In this document: positions 30,933-39,235 of the stretch, in pieces
Layout: the number at the start of each line of letters is the position of its first letter
Numbering within the stretch: the first letter of the stretch is position 1
Assembly (NCBI RefSeq): GCF_000733845.1
Contig: NZ_JPOI01000001.1
Coordinates: 62,001-126,000 of the forward strand
Length of the DNA stretch: 64,000 bases
Source of the DNA: Geobacillus vulcani PSS1
GTDB taxonomy: Bacteria > Bacillota > Bacilli > Bacillales > Anoxybacillaceae
Reading direction: 5' to 3'
The notes under the pieces: model-generated
What the model was told of the DNA's origin: nothing
Seen by the model: the letters and a program-made list of their open reading frames with translations, nothing else
The model's database searches: none
Program-made: the position numbers and the translations under genes

Positions 30933-30942
30933 CGCCCGATCG

Positions 30943-30980
30943 CTGCCCCCGTGGATGTCTCCCCCGGGGGCAGACGCGTT
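30943..30980 (+). terminator. terminator of the mtnK operon
   Basis: CTGCCCCCG (30943-30951) and CGGGGGCAG (30965-30973) form a 9-bp GC stem followed by ACGCGTTTTT. Confidence 0.8.
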
Positions 30981-31002
30981 TTTCTAGGAGGCCGGGGATC
31001 GA

Positions 31003-31122
31003 ATGAAAATGCGGCTCAAAACCAGCTCTTCTCAAGTTGAGAAGCCTTGTACAATCAGCTCTTCGTTTCCGACGAACTTCCATCCATTCGGCAAACATAA
31101 CGGCTTTTCACCAGCCTTCTAG
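31003..31122 (+). other. possible 39-codon reading frame with a strong ribosome site
   Basis: AGGAGG at 30987-30992 precedes an ATG at 31003 that opens 39 codons (beginning MKMRLKTSSSQVEKPC), ending at a TAG in the centre of a perfect palindrome. I recognise no family. It lies in the 31.0-31.35 kb gap between the mtn operon terminator and the alkyltransferase. It may be a chance frame or a relic; the remaining sequence to 31354 shows nothing I can name. Confidence 0.2.
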
Positions 31123-31136
31123 AAGGCTGGTGAAAA
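31105..31136. repeat. perfect 32-bp palindrome
   Basis: TTTTCACCAGCCTTCT is followed immediately by its exact reverse complement. T residues precede the GC-rich stem and A residues follow it on both strands, so the hairpin has no downstream T-run beyond its own stem. Confidence 0.6.
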
Positions 31137-31354
31137 ACAACAGATTCGCTCGATTGGTGAGAAATCACCAGGAATAAAATGATGACGTTGCAAGGTTTTT
31201 CAATTTGAGAAACACTGTTGGAGAGCAGTATTTCCCCTTAAATCACCGGCCTTCTGGGCACACCGCCAGCCTCTTTTTCCGCCCACTTCATTGCAGCATC
31301 CGCTTACAAGTCTTTCCAAATCCTTTGCCTATTCTGCGAATGCAAGGACCTCCT

Positions 31355-31846
31355 CTATTTATAGCGCCGCTCAAGCTCCAACAGCTTCGCCTTCACATCG
31401 GTGCGGCTTCCCGCATAGCCAACGAGAGCGCCGTTTTTGCCAATCACACGGTGGCATGGAACGAAGAGCGGCAGTTCATTCGCCCGGTTTGCCTGGCCGA
31501 CGGCGCGCACCGCTTTTGGGCGGCCGATTTGTGCGGCGATGTCAGCGTATGTCGCCGTCTCGCCGTACGGAATGCGGCAAAGCGCCGCCCACACCTCTTC
31601 TTGAAAGGCTGTTCCCTTCCACTTCAGCGGCAAGTCAAATGCCTGGCGTCGACCGTGAAAATACTCATCCAACTGCATAAGCGCGCGTTCAAGAAGCAGC
31701 GACCGGCTTTGAACAGCCGGATGTTCGCCGATGAACGCGCGCCATTCTTCCGGAAACAGCTCAACTTTCACAATCGCCTCGCCGTCAGAGGCGATGTAAA
31801 TCTCCCCGAATTGTTTAAAATGGTACATCGCAAACTCAATCGTCAT
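31355..31846 (-). CDS. methylated-DNA--protein-cysteine methyltransferase
   Basis: The 163-residue protein transfers methyl groups from O6-methylguanine to its own Cys131 in the motif VPCHRVIGKNGALVGYAGS. The DNA-contacting helix reads TATYADIAAQIGRPKAVRAV. This is the Ogt/AdaB branch without the Ada regulatory domain. The start at 31846 overlaps the end of the histidine kinase gene by 11 bases, with GAGGGAAG upstream inside that gene, so the two are probably cotranscribed. Confidence 0.93.
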   Translation of the reverse strand: MTIEFAMYHFKQFGEIYIASDGEAIVKVELFPEEWRAFIGEHPAVQSRSLLLERALMQLDEYFHGRRQAFDLPLKWKGTAFQEEVWAALCRIPYGETATYADIAAQIGRPKAVRAVGQANRANELPLFVPCHRVIGKNGALVGYAGSRTDVKAKLLELERRYK

Positions 31847-34052
31847 CGTCGTCTTCCCTCTCCGTTCGCTCGATTGGCAGCGTAATATGGAACGTCGTGC
31901 CGACGCCGACTTCACTTTCCACTTCAATTTTCCCTTGATGCTCTTCAATAATTTTATAGCTGACCATCAAACCGAGGCCAGTGCCGCGTTCTTTCGTCGT
32001 ATAAAACGGCTCGCCAAGCTTTTTGATTTTATCTTTTGGAATGCCGCATCCTTGGTCAGTGATGGAGATGCGCACATAGCCCTCGGCGCGGGTGATGCGC
32101 ACCGTAATGTCCCCGCCTTTTGGCATCACTTCGATGGCGTTTTTCAAAATGTTGATGAACACTTGCTTCAGCTGGTTCGGCTCGCAATACACCGGCGGCA
32201 GCCCGTTTTCAAAATCCGCGATGATTTGCACATTGTGCATCATCGCTTGGGCGCTGATCAAATCGATCGTATCTTGCATAATTTTGCAAATGTCGTTTTG
32301 CTTGTATTGAACCGCCTGGGGCTTCGCCAAAACCAGAAACTCGGTGATGATCGACTCAATTCGTTTCAATTCCGACATAATGACATTAAAATACATCGAA
32401 TAGTCGCCCTCAATGCTTCCTTGCAACAGCTGAATAAAGCCCTTTAGCGCCGTCATCGGATTGCGGATTTCATGGGCGATGCCGGCGGCCAGTTCCCCGA
32501 CGACGTTGAGCGTATCCGACTTGCGCAGCTGCAATTCCATCTCCTTGCGCTCGGTCACATCGCGCAGCATCATCATCCCGACGCCGGGAATCACTTCCTT
32601 TTTCAGCGAAAACTCAATAATCCTTCCTTTTCCCTTGTCGAAAAATTCGACCTCACCGCTCGCTTCGCCGGTGCGTTGGCATTGTTGAAGCAACTTATTG
32701 AGCTGGCGGCGCGCCCGCTCCGGAACGAGCTCGACCACCATCCGGCCAAGCAGCGCCTCCTTTTCAGCGGAAAAAATGCCGCAGACAACCGGATTGGCAT
32801 CGATGATCCGATGCTGCGCATCCCAAAGCAAAATGCCATCCATTGCATGATCGAAAATGCTCCGGAACTTTTGCTCGCTTTCGCGCAACTCGCGCTCAAT
32901 TTTCCGCCGCTCGCTCACATTGCGGAAAATCGTCAGGTGGTACCCGTCGATCGCTCCTTTTTTCATTGTAAACTCAAGCTGCTTATCCTCACCGTTTGGC
33001 ATATGAAACGTCAGCTCGTCACGGATTTCCCCTTTGCGGCGGAACTCACTGAAAATGCGTTTCACCTTTTCGTCCCCATAGTCGACAAAATCAAACAAAT
33101 TGCGGCGCACAAGCAAATTCAAGGGCAGCTCAAACGTCCGGCTCGCCGCCGGATTGGCGTTCAATATGCAGCCAAAATCGTCCCAAATGAGGATCGCTTC
33201 ATGCGCTTGCTCGAAAATAGCCCGGAACCGTTCTTCACTTTTTTGCAACTTGATTTCCATGTTTTTTCGTTCCGTCACATCGCGCATAATGGCCATGTAA
33301 AACCCGCTGTAGACGTTGGAAGTCGCCGTCAGCTCAAACATTTTCACCGTTCCGTCCGGGCGGACAAGCGACAACTCTCCTTTGGCCGTTCCCTTTTCTT
33401 TCACTTCGGCGAGCAACCGAGCGAATTCATTGGCGCATTCACGGGCGACGAATTGCTGAAACGACAAATTGAGCAGTTTTCCTTTCTCCAAGTTCAAGCT
33501 CATCGAAAACGCCGGATTGACATCGATAAACCGCCCAAATTCATCGAAAATGACGATGCCGTCAACAGCGCGGTTGAATACGTCACGGAACAAAAATTCA
33601 TGAATGATGCGTTCACGCTCAAGCGCCTTATGAGCTGAGATGTCGCGCATCATGACAAGGTCAAATTCGTCGAATACATCCTTTTTCATCGAAAATTCCA
33701 CATGCTTTACTTTGCCGTCTGGCAACTTGATGAGCAGCTCATCGCTGAACGAACCGAATTTTTGCAACATCGAGCGCTGAAACAGCAAAATATCGGGCGG
33801 CACGAGTTCAAGGAACGAAGAAAACGAACGGCCGATCAGCGAAAACTTATCCATTTCAAACAGCTTGCACGCCGCTTCGTTCACATCGACAAATTCACCA
33901 TTTTTATTTAAAATAACGATCGCATCGAGCGACCGCTCGAAAATGACCGAATAGCTGTTCAACCGCTCTTTTAGCCGCCGATTTTCCTCTTCAAGCAACC
34001 GCACATCCGGCGATGCATTTTGTTCTTCCCGAGGAGAAAGGCTTTGGGCCAT
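31836..34052 (-). CDS. cytosolic PAS-domain sensor histidine kinase (KinA/KinE-like)
   Basis: A 738-residue kinase with no membrane segments. A short coiled coil ([13 protein letters not shown]) leads into four PAS domains, each with a DANPA- or DVNEA-type core and MRDVTERK-like linker, then a HisKA domain with the phosphoacceptor His527 in GIAHEIRNPMTALKGF and an HATPase domain with N-box NILKNAIEVMPKGG and GTGLGLMVSYKIIEEH. No response regulator is adjacent, which fits an orphan kinase feeding the sporulation phosphorelay; that role is inferred. The start at 34052 is spaced best from AAGGAG; 34058 is possible. The acidic C-terminus overlaps the alkyltransferase start. Confidence 0.85.
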   Translation of the reverse strand: MAQSLSPREEQNASPDVRLLEEENRRLKERLNSYSVIFERSLDAIVILNKNGEFVDVNEAACKLFEMDKFSLIGRSFSSFLELVPPDILLFQRSMLQKFGSFSDELLIKLPDGKVKHVEFSMKKDVFDEFDLVMMRDISAHKALERERIIHEFLFRDVFNRAVDGIVIFDEFGRFIDVNPAFSMSLNLEKGKLLNLSFQQFVARECANEFARLLAEVKEKGTAKGELSLVRPDGTVKMFELTATSNVYSGFYMAIMRDVTERKNMEIKLQKSEERFRAIFEQAHEAILIWDDFGCILNANPAASRTFELPLNLLVRRNLFDFVDYGDEKVKRIFSEFRRKGEIRDELTFHMPNGEDKQLEFTMKKGAIDGYHLTIFRNVSERRKIERELRESEQKFRSIFDHAMDGILLWDAQHRIIDANPVVCGIFSAEKEALLGRMVVELVPERARRQLNKLLQQCQRTGEASGEVEFFDKGKGRIIEFSLKKEVIPGVGMMMLRDVTERKEMELQLRKSDTLNVVGELAAGIAHEIRNPMTALKGFIQLLQGSIEGDYSMYFNVIMSELKRIESIITEFLVLAKPQAVQYKQNDICKIMQDTIDLISAQAMMHNVQIIADFENGLPPVYCEPNQLKQVFINILKNAIEVMPKGGDITVRITRAEGYVRISITDQGCGIPKDKIKKLGEPFYTTKERGTGLGLMVSYKIIEEHQGKIEVESEVGVGTTFHITLPIERTEREDDDDD

Positions 34053-34226
34053 ATCCATCTCTCCTTGTCCATTCAAACCATTCCGAAATATATATTCGCT
34101 GTGGAAAAATTTACTCCTCCTTTGATTCACGAAGATTTTCGAAAAATCTTTTCCGCAATGTTCGACAAGTTTTTTTGCTTCTTTGTTTGGCTAAACTGCA
34201 TTATAATAATAAGGTTAGTATGAATC

Positions 34227-34415
34227 ATAGATGCAGCGAAAAAGGGCAACAAATCTTTGACGAAAAAAGCCACTTGTCTATTTTTTCAATGGACAGGGTC
34301 AAATCTGTGACTTGCCTCTGTCGCGCCAAGGCGTCGACAGAGGCCCTCCCCCACTCACAGCCCTATGCGTCATTCAGAAAGCGTTGTTGTTCACCCGCTC
34401 GACAGTCAATCAAAG
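34227..34415 (+). other. copy A of a dispersed structured element
   Basis: The intergenic region upstream of the radical SAM gene contains blocks in the order ATAGATGC-GCGAA, TTGACGAAAAA, CTTGCCTC, a hairpin CCTCTGTCG-CGCC-AA-GGCG-TCGACAGAGG (34315-34343), GCGTTGTT and CGACAGTC-ATCAAA. The same blocks occur in the same order on the opposite strand at 46304-46480. The rest of 34053-34489 holds a TATAAT at 34202-34207 but no gene. It may be a structured RNA leader or an eroded mobile element. Confidence 0.45.
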
Positions 34416-34489
34416 GCCGATTGGCTCTGTAAAAGCTGCAAATGAAAAAGTCCCAAATTGCCTCTATCAGCAAAGGGGGGTTTGCTGCG

Positions 34490-36262
34490 ATGAACATCGT
34501 CTGCACAACATTAAATGCGAAATACATTCATATGAATTTGGCTATCCGCTATTTAAAAGCATACGCGCAGCCAGAGTTTGACGTCAAGCTTGTTGAGTAT
34601 ACAATCAAAGACCCGGTGCTGAACATTGTGACGGATTTGTACCAACGCCGTCCGGATGTCGTCGGTTTCAGCTGCTACATTTGGAATATTGAAGAGACGA
34701 TCAAAGTCGTCAAGCTGTTGAAGAAAGCAGCGCCGGACGTCATCATCGTCGCTGGCGGCCCGGAAGTGTCGTACGATGTGCGCGAATGGATGGAACAAGT
34801 GCCGGAGTTTGATTTTATTGTCATCGGCGAAGGGGAAGAAACGTTTAAACAGCTTCTTTTTGCCCTAGATGGCCGTGGAGAAGTGAACGAGGTGGCCGGA
34901 CTGGCGTTTCGCGACGGAAAGCGCATCGTCGTCAATCCGCAGCGAAACAAAATCCGCTTGGCTGACATGCCGTCGCCGTTTCGCTTTCCGGAAGACATCC
35001 CACATCTTCCAAACCGAATCGTCTATGTCGAAACGAGCCGCGGCTGCCCGTTCAGCTGCCAGTTTTGCCTATCCTCGATTGAAGTAGGTGTCCGCTATTT
35101 TGATCGTGAAAAAATTAAGGATGATTTGCGCTATTTAATGAAGCACGGAGCGCGGACGATCAAGTTCGTCGACCGGACGTTCAACATCAGCCGCAGCTAT
35201 GCGATGGATATGTTTCGCTTTTTAATTGACGAACACGCGCCGGGAACGGTATTTCAGTTTGAAATTACCGCCGACATTATGCGCCCGGAAGTGATCGAGT
35301 TTTTAAACAAGGAAGCGCCGCCTGGGCTGTTCCGCTTTGAAATCGGCGTTCAGTCGACCAATGACGAAGTGAACCGTCTCATTATGCGCAAGCAAAACTT
35401 CGCCAAGCTGGCGCGAACGGTGACAATGATTAAAGAAGGCGGGAAAATCGCCCAACATTTGGATTTGATCGCTGGCTTGCCTGAAGAAGACTACAACTCG
35501 TTTCGAAAGACGTTTAACGACGTGTTCGCCCTTCGCCCGGAAGAACTGCAGCTTGGCTTTTTGAAACTGCTGCGCGGCACCGGGCTGCGCCTGCGCGCCG
35601 AAGAGTACGGATATGTGTATATGGACCATGCACCATACGAAGTGCTCGCCAACAATGTCTTGTCATTTGATGATGTCATCCGCATCAAGCAGGTGGAAGA
35701 TGTTCTGGAAAAGTACTGGAACGCCCATCGGATGGACGAAACACTTGAATACTTGGTGACCGACGTCTTCCCATCGCCGTTTGACTTTTTCCAGCAGTTT
35801 GGCACGTATTGGGATGAACGCGGCTGGGCGCGCATCGGCCATCAGTTAGAAGACTTGTTCCGCCGTCTGCATGAGTTTTTGCGCACCTCTGTGCCAGACG
35901 CTTTGCCTGTCGCCGAATCGCTCATGAAATATGACTACTTGCGCAACCAAAAATACAAACCGCGCAAGCCGTGGTGGGAGGAAAAAACGGACAAATCAAC
36001 GCGCGCGTCCGTCTACCGTGCGCTGCTTGAACATCCCGAGACGCTCGGCGCGGACTTTGCCGCCCTCGGGCTCGGGGAAAAGGAATTATTTAAGCATACG
36101 ATCGTTGAAATTGTGCCGGTCGATGTCGGGCGTTATCTCGCTGCAAGGCAACTCTCGTTCGCGCCAACGGCCATCGTCGCCTACTTTGACCCATCTGGCG
36201 CCGGAGCGACCGTCTTTTCCGCACCGCTTGCTTCACTGTTCGCATCATCTGCATCGGCTTAA
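34490..36262 (+). CDS. B12-binding domain radical SAM protein (DUF4080 type)
   Basis: A 590-residue protein with an N-terminal cobalamin-binding Rossmann domain (VVGFSCYIWNIEETIKVV, IIVAGGPEVS, IGEGEETF) and a radical SAM domain whose cluster motif CxxxCxxC is Cys186, Cys190, Cys193 (RGCPFSCQFCLSS). A C-terminal DUF4080-like region follows. Family members are mostly uncharacterised, and many methylate unactivated carbons or act in cofactor chemistry. The ATG at 34490 (MNIVCTTLNAKYIHMNLAIR) follows AAAGGGGGG. It is preceded by a 430-base leader region carrying copy A of a dispersed element and followed by a terminator. Confidence 0.85.
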   Translation: MNIVCTTLNAKYIHMNLAIRYLKAYAQPEFDVKLVEYTIKDPVLNIVTDLYQRRPDVVGFSCYIWNIEETIKVVKLLKKAAPDVIIVAGGPEVSYDVREWMEQVPEFDFIVIGEGEETFKQLLFALDGRGEVNEVAGLAFRDGKRIVVNPQRNKIRLADMPSPFRFPEDIPHLPNRIVYVETSRGCPFSCQFCLSSIEVGVRYFDREKIKDDLRYLMKHGARTIKFVDRTFNISRSYAMDMFRFLIDEHAPGTVFQFEITADIMRPEVIEFLNKEAPPGLFRFEIGVQSTNDEVNRLIMRKQNFAKLARTVTMIKEGGKIAQHLDLIAGLPEEDYNSFRKTFNDVFALRPEELQLGFLKLLRGTGLRLRAEEYGYVYMDHAPYEVLANNVLSFDDVIRIKQVEDVLEKYWNAHRMDETLEYLVTDVFPSPFDFFQQFGTYWDERGWARIGHQLEDLFRRLHEFLRTSVPDALPVAESLMKYDYLRNQKYKPRKPWWEEKTDKSTRASVYRALLEHPETLGADFAALGLGEKELFKHTIVEIVPVDVGRYLAARQLSFAPTAIVAYFDPSGAGATVFSAPLASLFASSASA

Positions 36263-36274
36263 ACGCCCAAACGA

Positions 36275-36306
36275 AAAAGAGCGCTGCTTCCAGCGCTCTT
36301 TTTTGT
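36275..36306. terminator. bidirectional terminator after the radical SAM gene
   Basis: AAAGAGCGCTG and CAGCGCTCTTT form an 11-bp stem flanked by A and T runs on each side, so it can work for the radical SAM gene and for the small minus-strand operon ending at 36342. Confidence 0.88.
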
Positions 36307-36341
36307 CCGTTTGGCGACCTGCTCCCCGCAAAACGGCGTCC

Positions 36342-36494
36342 TCACCGCGGCAGCTTTTTTTGTTTTGTCTCCTTCTCTTTCGCTTGCTTTTGTTCCTCGA
36401 TCAGCCAAAATGGCTGATGAACGGCGAAATCCCCCCATTCAAACGCCATTTCCTCATGGACCAGTGAGAATCGTTCGTTCTTCTGATCAGCCAT
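36342..36494 (-). CDS. small hypothetical protein, third gene of a tiny operon
   Basis: The 50-residue frame begins MADQKNERFSLVHEEMAFEW and ends in a Lys/Glu-rich tail. It has no membrane segment or cysteine and I recognise no family. The ATG lies inside the last codons of the preceding gene (overlap 36487-36494) with a GGAGGCGG site upstream, so coupled translation is likely. Base composition resembles the neighbours. The tight overlap with two further small frames argues that it is real. Confidence 0.5.
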   Translation of the reverse strand: MADQKNERFSLVHEEMAFEWGDFAVHQPFWLIEEQKQAKEKETKQKKLPR

Positions 36495-36654
36495 CGCCGC
36501 CTCCTTGGCGTCCTTTTTTTGAATTGCGGTTTGCGCCGCGGATCATGTCTTCTTCACCAGCGTATTGGGCCGCAAATTCCGTATCCGGCAAGCTTTCCGT
36601 CGGCGTTTTGTTGTTGTTTTTGGCCGCGTCGAATTTCACTTTTCGCTTCATCAT
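36487..36654 (-). CDS. small hypothetical protein, second gene of a tiny operon
   Basis: A 55-residue, highly charged frame starting MMKRKVKFDAAKNNNKTPTE, then SLPDTEFAAQYAGEEDMIRG and a basic Gly-rich end. The lay-out is loosely like small Bacillus spore or YfhD-type proteins, but the match is weak. It overlaps the first gene by four bases (ATGA) and the third by eight. The second in-frame ATG at 36651 is an equally good start. Confidence 0.5.
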   Translation of the reverse strand: MMKRKVKFDAAKNNNKTPTESLPDTEFAAQYAGEEDMIRGANRNSKKGRQGGGDG

Positions 36655-36806
36655 CGTTTCGTCTCCCCTTCATCCACCGTTTTTCGCTCATAAGCGACAA
36701 GCACAATTTCTTCTCCCGTCTCTTCGCGCAGCCGCTGTTCAAGCTGCTGGAGCTGGCGAAGCGTCCCGTCCTGCAAACGGGCCACTGGAAACGCAATGTT
36801 GGTCAC
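36651..36806 (-). CDS. small hypothetical protein, first gene of a tiny operon
   Basis: A 51-residue frame starting at GTG 36806, six bases after a strong AAGGAGG site. The product (VTNIAFPVARLQDGTLRQLQ onward) is predicted to form one long amphipathic helix, QLQQLEQRLREETGEE, followed by a short strand EIVLVAYERKT. No family recognised. Upstream, TGCATA and CACGATA spaced by 18 bases resemble sigma-G type elements only loosely, so a sporulation link is speculation. Confidence 0.55.
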   Translation of the reverse strand: MTNIAFPVARLQDGTLRQLQQLEQRLREETGEEIVLVAYERKTVDEGETKR

Positions 36807-36886
36807 ACATATCCTCCTTCCCGCATTTTTTCTTATCGTGTCTCGACCGAACGTTCTTTATGCATCGCTGCGTTTCTAGTACGATT

Positions 36887-37162
36887 TTAATGGAGCCATC
36901 TTTTTATCGAAAATTTCATACGCATACATATTCGTTTTTCATCTTCGAGCTCACAATCGTCCAGAACAACAAATGGAGTGAAGTTGGCAAACGGCACACG
37001 CAAATATTCAGCTTGTCCACCTGGATACCCGCCAAACGTCTCGGAATAACCAAAGTATGCCCCGTTTCGCCATTCGGGTTCGACTCGTCGCATTGGCCTT
37101 TTGGATCGGGCCTTTGTTCGGCAGCGACCTCTTTGATGCCTTGGGTATGTGATCGCTTTCAT
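36887..37162 (-). pseudogene. decayed zinc-dependent alcohol dehydrogenase
   Basis: The frame begins MKAITY and later reads [20 protein letters not shown] and [20 protein letters not shown], a clear match in recall to medium-chain zinc alcohol/formaldehyde dehydrogenases. Between these parts the reading frame is shifted: the sequence [15 protein letters not shown] and [12 protein letters not shown] lies in another frame, and roughly 80-90 residues with the Cys-rich structural zinc region are missing. The C-terminal catalytic half is absent. This is a gene relic of less than 300 bases. Confidence 0.8.
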
Positions 37163-37248
37163 CCTCTTTCTCCTTCATCTATTTCCGGGTTCGGACGGAT
37201 CATCCAGATCGCGATAGTACCGCCAAGCAGTGCCAGCCCGCTCAGCAT
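37159..37248 (-). other. short membrane-like tail overlapping the dehydrogenase relic
   Basis: A 29-codon frame, with the stretch LSGLALLGGTIAIWMIRPNP followed by EIDEGERG, ends at a TGA overlapping the relic's ATG. It looks like the tail of a lost upstream membrane-protein gene; no ribosome site precedes its ATG. The 37249-37359 stretch contains nothing else I can support. Confidence 0.3.
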
Positions 37249-37359
37249 TTACGGATATGCCGTATCAAAAAAAGCTGCCGCCAAAGGAGGACAACCTTCC
37301 GTTTGGCGAACAGCCCCTTCTTCTTGCCATGATCGGTAAACCATTGTGCAAAACACCTA

Positions 37360-38187
37360 TTATTTCCCGCCTGTGAACGAAATTCCTTTGATGAAGTAGC
37401 GGTTGAAAAAGGCGTAAATGACCAACACCGGCAGCGTAAACACCATCGATGCCGCCATAATGTAGTTCCAATAGCTGATGTACTGCCCTTTGAAGCTGTT
37501 GAGGCCAAGCGGCAGCGTAAACAGCTGCGGATCAGACAAAATAATGAGCGGGCGCATAAAGTCGTTCCACGAACCCATAAAAACGAAAATAGCCTGAGCC
37601 GCCAGCGCCGGACGGGCAAGCGGCAATACGATTCGGAAAAAGATCCCGAGCCGCCCGAGTCCATCAAGTTCTGCCGCCTCTTCCAACTCTTTTGGAAAGT
37701 TAATGAAAAATTGCCGCATCATGAAAATAAACGTAGCGTTCACCATCGTCGGCACGATCATTCCTTGATACGAGTTCAACCAACCGAGCTGTTTCAAAAT
37801 CAAATAGTTTGGAATCATCGTCACTTGGGCTGGAATCATCAAGACAGCCAAAATGATCAGAAACAGCGGTTTTCTGCCGGGAAATTGCAGCCGAGCCAAC
37901 GCATAGCCAGCCATAGAGTTGAACAATAAATTCAGCACCGTCACAGTTCCCGCAACCACAACGCTGTTTAGCAGCCAGCGTGGAAACAGCTCTTGTTCGA
38001 CAAAAATCTGCTTATAATTATCAAGCGTAAACTTTTTCGGAATAAAGGACATGGTTCCGCTCACAATTTCTTCAAGCGTCTTAAACGACGAAGACAGCGC
38101 CCATAAAAACGGAATCATCGTAATCACGGCATATGTGATCAAGACCGTATACAGCAACAGCTTTCCAATGCCCATTTTCTTTTTCAT
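37360..38187 (-). CDS. carbohydrate ABC transporter permease (MalG type)
   Basis: A 275-residue permease with six membrane segments and the EAA loop EEAAELDGLGRLGIFFRIVLP that contacts the ATPase. It belongs to the CUT1 class for oligosaccharides. It is the last gene of the operon glycoside hydrolase - binding protein - permease - permease, 14 bases after the first permease. No ATPase gene is present here, so a shared MsmX-type ATPase encoded elsewhere is likely. Confidence 0.92.
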   Translation of the reverse strand: MKKKMGIGKLLLYTVLITYAVITMIPFLWALSSSFKTLEEIVSGTMSFIPKKFTLDNYKQIFVEQELFPRWLLNSVVVAGTVTVLNLLFNSMAGYALARLQFPGRKPLFLIILAVLMIPAQVTMIPNYLILKQLGWLNSYQGMIVPTMVNATFIFMMRQFFINFPKELEEAAELDGLGRLGIFFRIVLPLARPALAAQAIFVFMGSWNDFMRPLIILSDPQLFTLPLGLNSFKGQYISYWNYIMAASMVFTLPVLVIYAFFNRYFIKGISFTGGK

Positions 38188-38201
38188 CCATGCTCATCCC
38201 C

Positions 38202-39101
38202 TTAGTAAAGAGACTCTTCTTTTGACAACTTCCGTTGCAACAATGTCGCGATGAAAATCAAGATCGCTAACGCAAACGCGAGCGCAGCGGCATATCCCAT
38301 TGTCCCCAATGTTTTAAACGCATATTGGTAAATCAAAAGCACAACCGTCAACGTCGAGTTGTTCGGTCCGCCAGAACCGCCCGAGAAAATATACGATTGG
38401 TCAAACAACTGGAATGTCCCAATCAGCCCCATGACTACGACAAATGAGGTCACCGGCCGCAAATAGGGAACGGTAATATGCCAAAACTTTTGCCAGGCGC
38501 TGGCTCCGTCCAGTTCCGCTGCTTCATACAAGGAATCAGGGACATCTTGCAGCGCGGCGAGATAAATGACCATAAAATACGGCGCTGTCGCCCAAATGTT
38601 CATGATCATAATGGCATTCAATGCTACATCGGGATCGCCGATCCAGTTATATGTCGGCAAACCAACCGCTTTCAATACGTGATTGATGAGTCCATTTTGG
38701 TTGTACATCCACATGAAAATGAGCGTTAACACGGCCGAGGACGTCAACGTCGGCAAAAAGTACACAATGCGGAAAAACTTTTGTCCCTTGAGCCCTGCAT
38801 TTAATGTCGCCGCTAATACAAGCGCTAAAATGGTCTGGCAGGGAACGACAATGACGACATATTTCAACGTGTTCCATAATGCGATTTTGGCCCGAGTATC
38901 ATCGGCGATCCGCTGGAAATTGTCCAACCCGACGAACTCAAACGAAGTCGTGCCCAACAATTGCACTTTATGAAAGGCTAGAAAAATCGCAAACAAAATC
39001 GGGCCGATAATAAAAAGAAGCAGCACAAATAAAGTAGGAGACAAAAACAAGTAGCTCGTCCCCACTTCACGCCACATTCGCTTCGTTGCCATTCTTTTCA
39101 T
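38202..39101 (-). CDS. carbohydrate ABC transporter permease (MalF/UgpA type)
   Basis: A 299-residue CUT1 permease with six membrane segments, starting MKRMATKRMWREVGTSYLFL, and the EAA motif YEAAELDGASAWQKFWHITV. It pairs with the following permease to form the channel of an oligosaccharide importer. AGAGGG precedes the ATG at 39101. Two strong hairpins separate it from the binding-protein gene, which should give less permease than binding protein. Confidence 0.92.
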   Translation of the reverse strand: MKRMATKRMWREVGTSYLFLSPTLFVLLLFIIGPILFAIFLAFHKVQLLGTTSFEFVGLDNFQRIADDTRAKIALWNTLKYVVIVVPCQTILALVLAATLNAGLKGQKFFRIVYFLPTLTSSAVLTLIFMWMYNQNGLINHVLKAVGLPTYNWIGDPDVALNAIMIMNIWATAPYFMVIYLAALQDVPDSLYEAAELDGASAWQKFWHITVPYLRPVTSFVVVMGLIGTFQLFDQSYIFSGGSGGPNNSTLTVVLLIYQYAFKTLGTMGYAAALAFALAILIFIATLLQRKLSKEESLY

Positions 39102-39140
39102 CTTATTCCCTCTCCTTGCCGAGAATCGAAAATCGCTATT

Positions 39141-39224
39141 CCTCTCTTTCTAACGCAGCCAAAAATAGCTGCGGTTAGAAAGAAAGGAACAGCTCCCTGG
39201 CAGAGCATGCCCCGTCTGCCAGGG
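39141..39224 (-). other. two intercistronic hairpins after the binding-protein gene
   Basis: Directly after the binding-protein stop, CCCTGGCAGA/TCTGCCAGGG (39195-39224) forms a 10-bp stem, and a second long stem pairs 39141-39159 with 39168-39187. Neither is followed by a T-run. Such structures often protect the binding-protein mRNA and reduce downstream permease levels. Confidence 0.6.
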
Positions 39225-39235
39225 GCTGATTCGCC

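Noticed and set aside
31205..31885. 226-codon plus-strand frame over the alkyltransferase
   Set aside because: It is the antisense shadow of the alkyltransferase, whose PCHRV active site and motif order are unambiguous.
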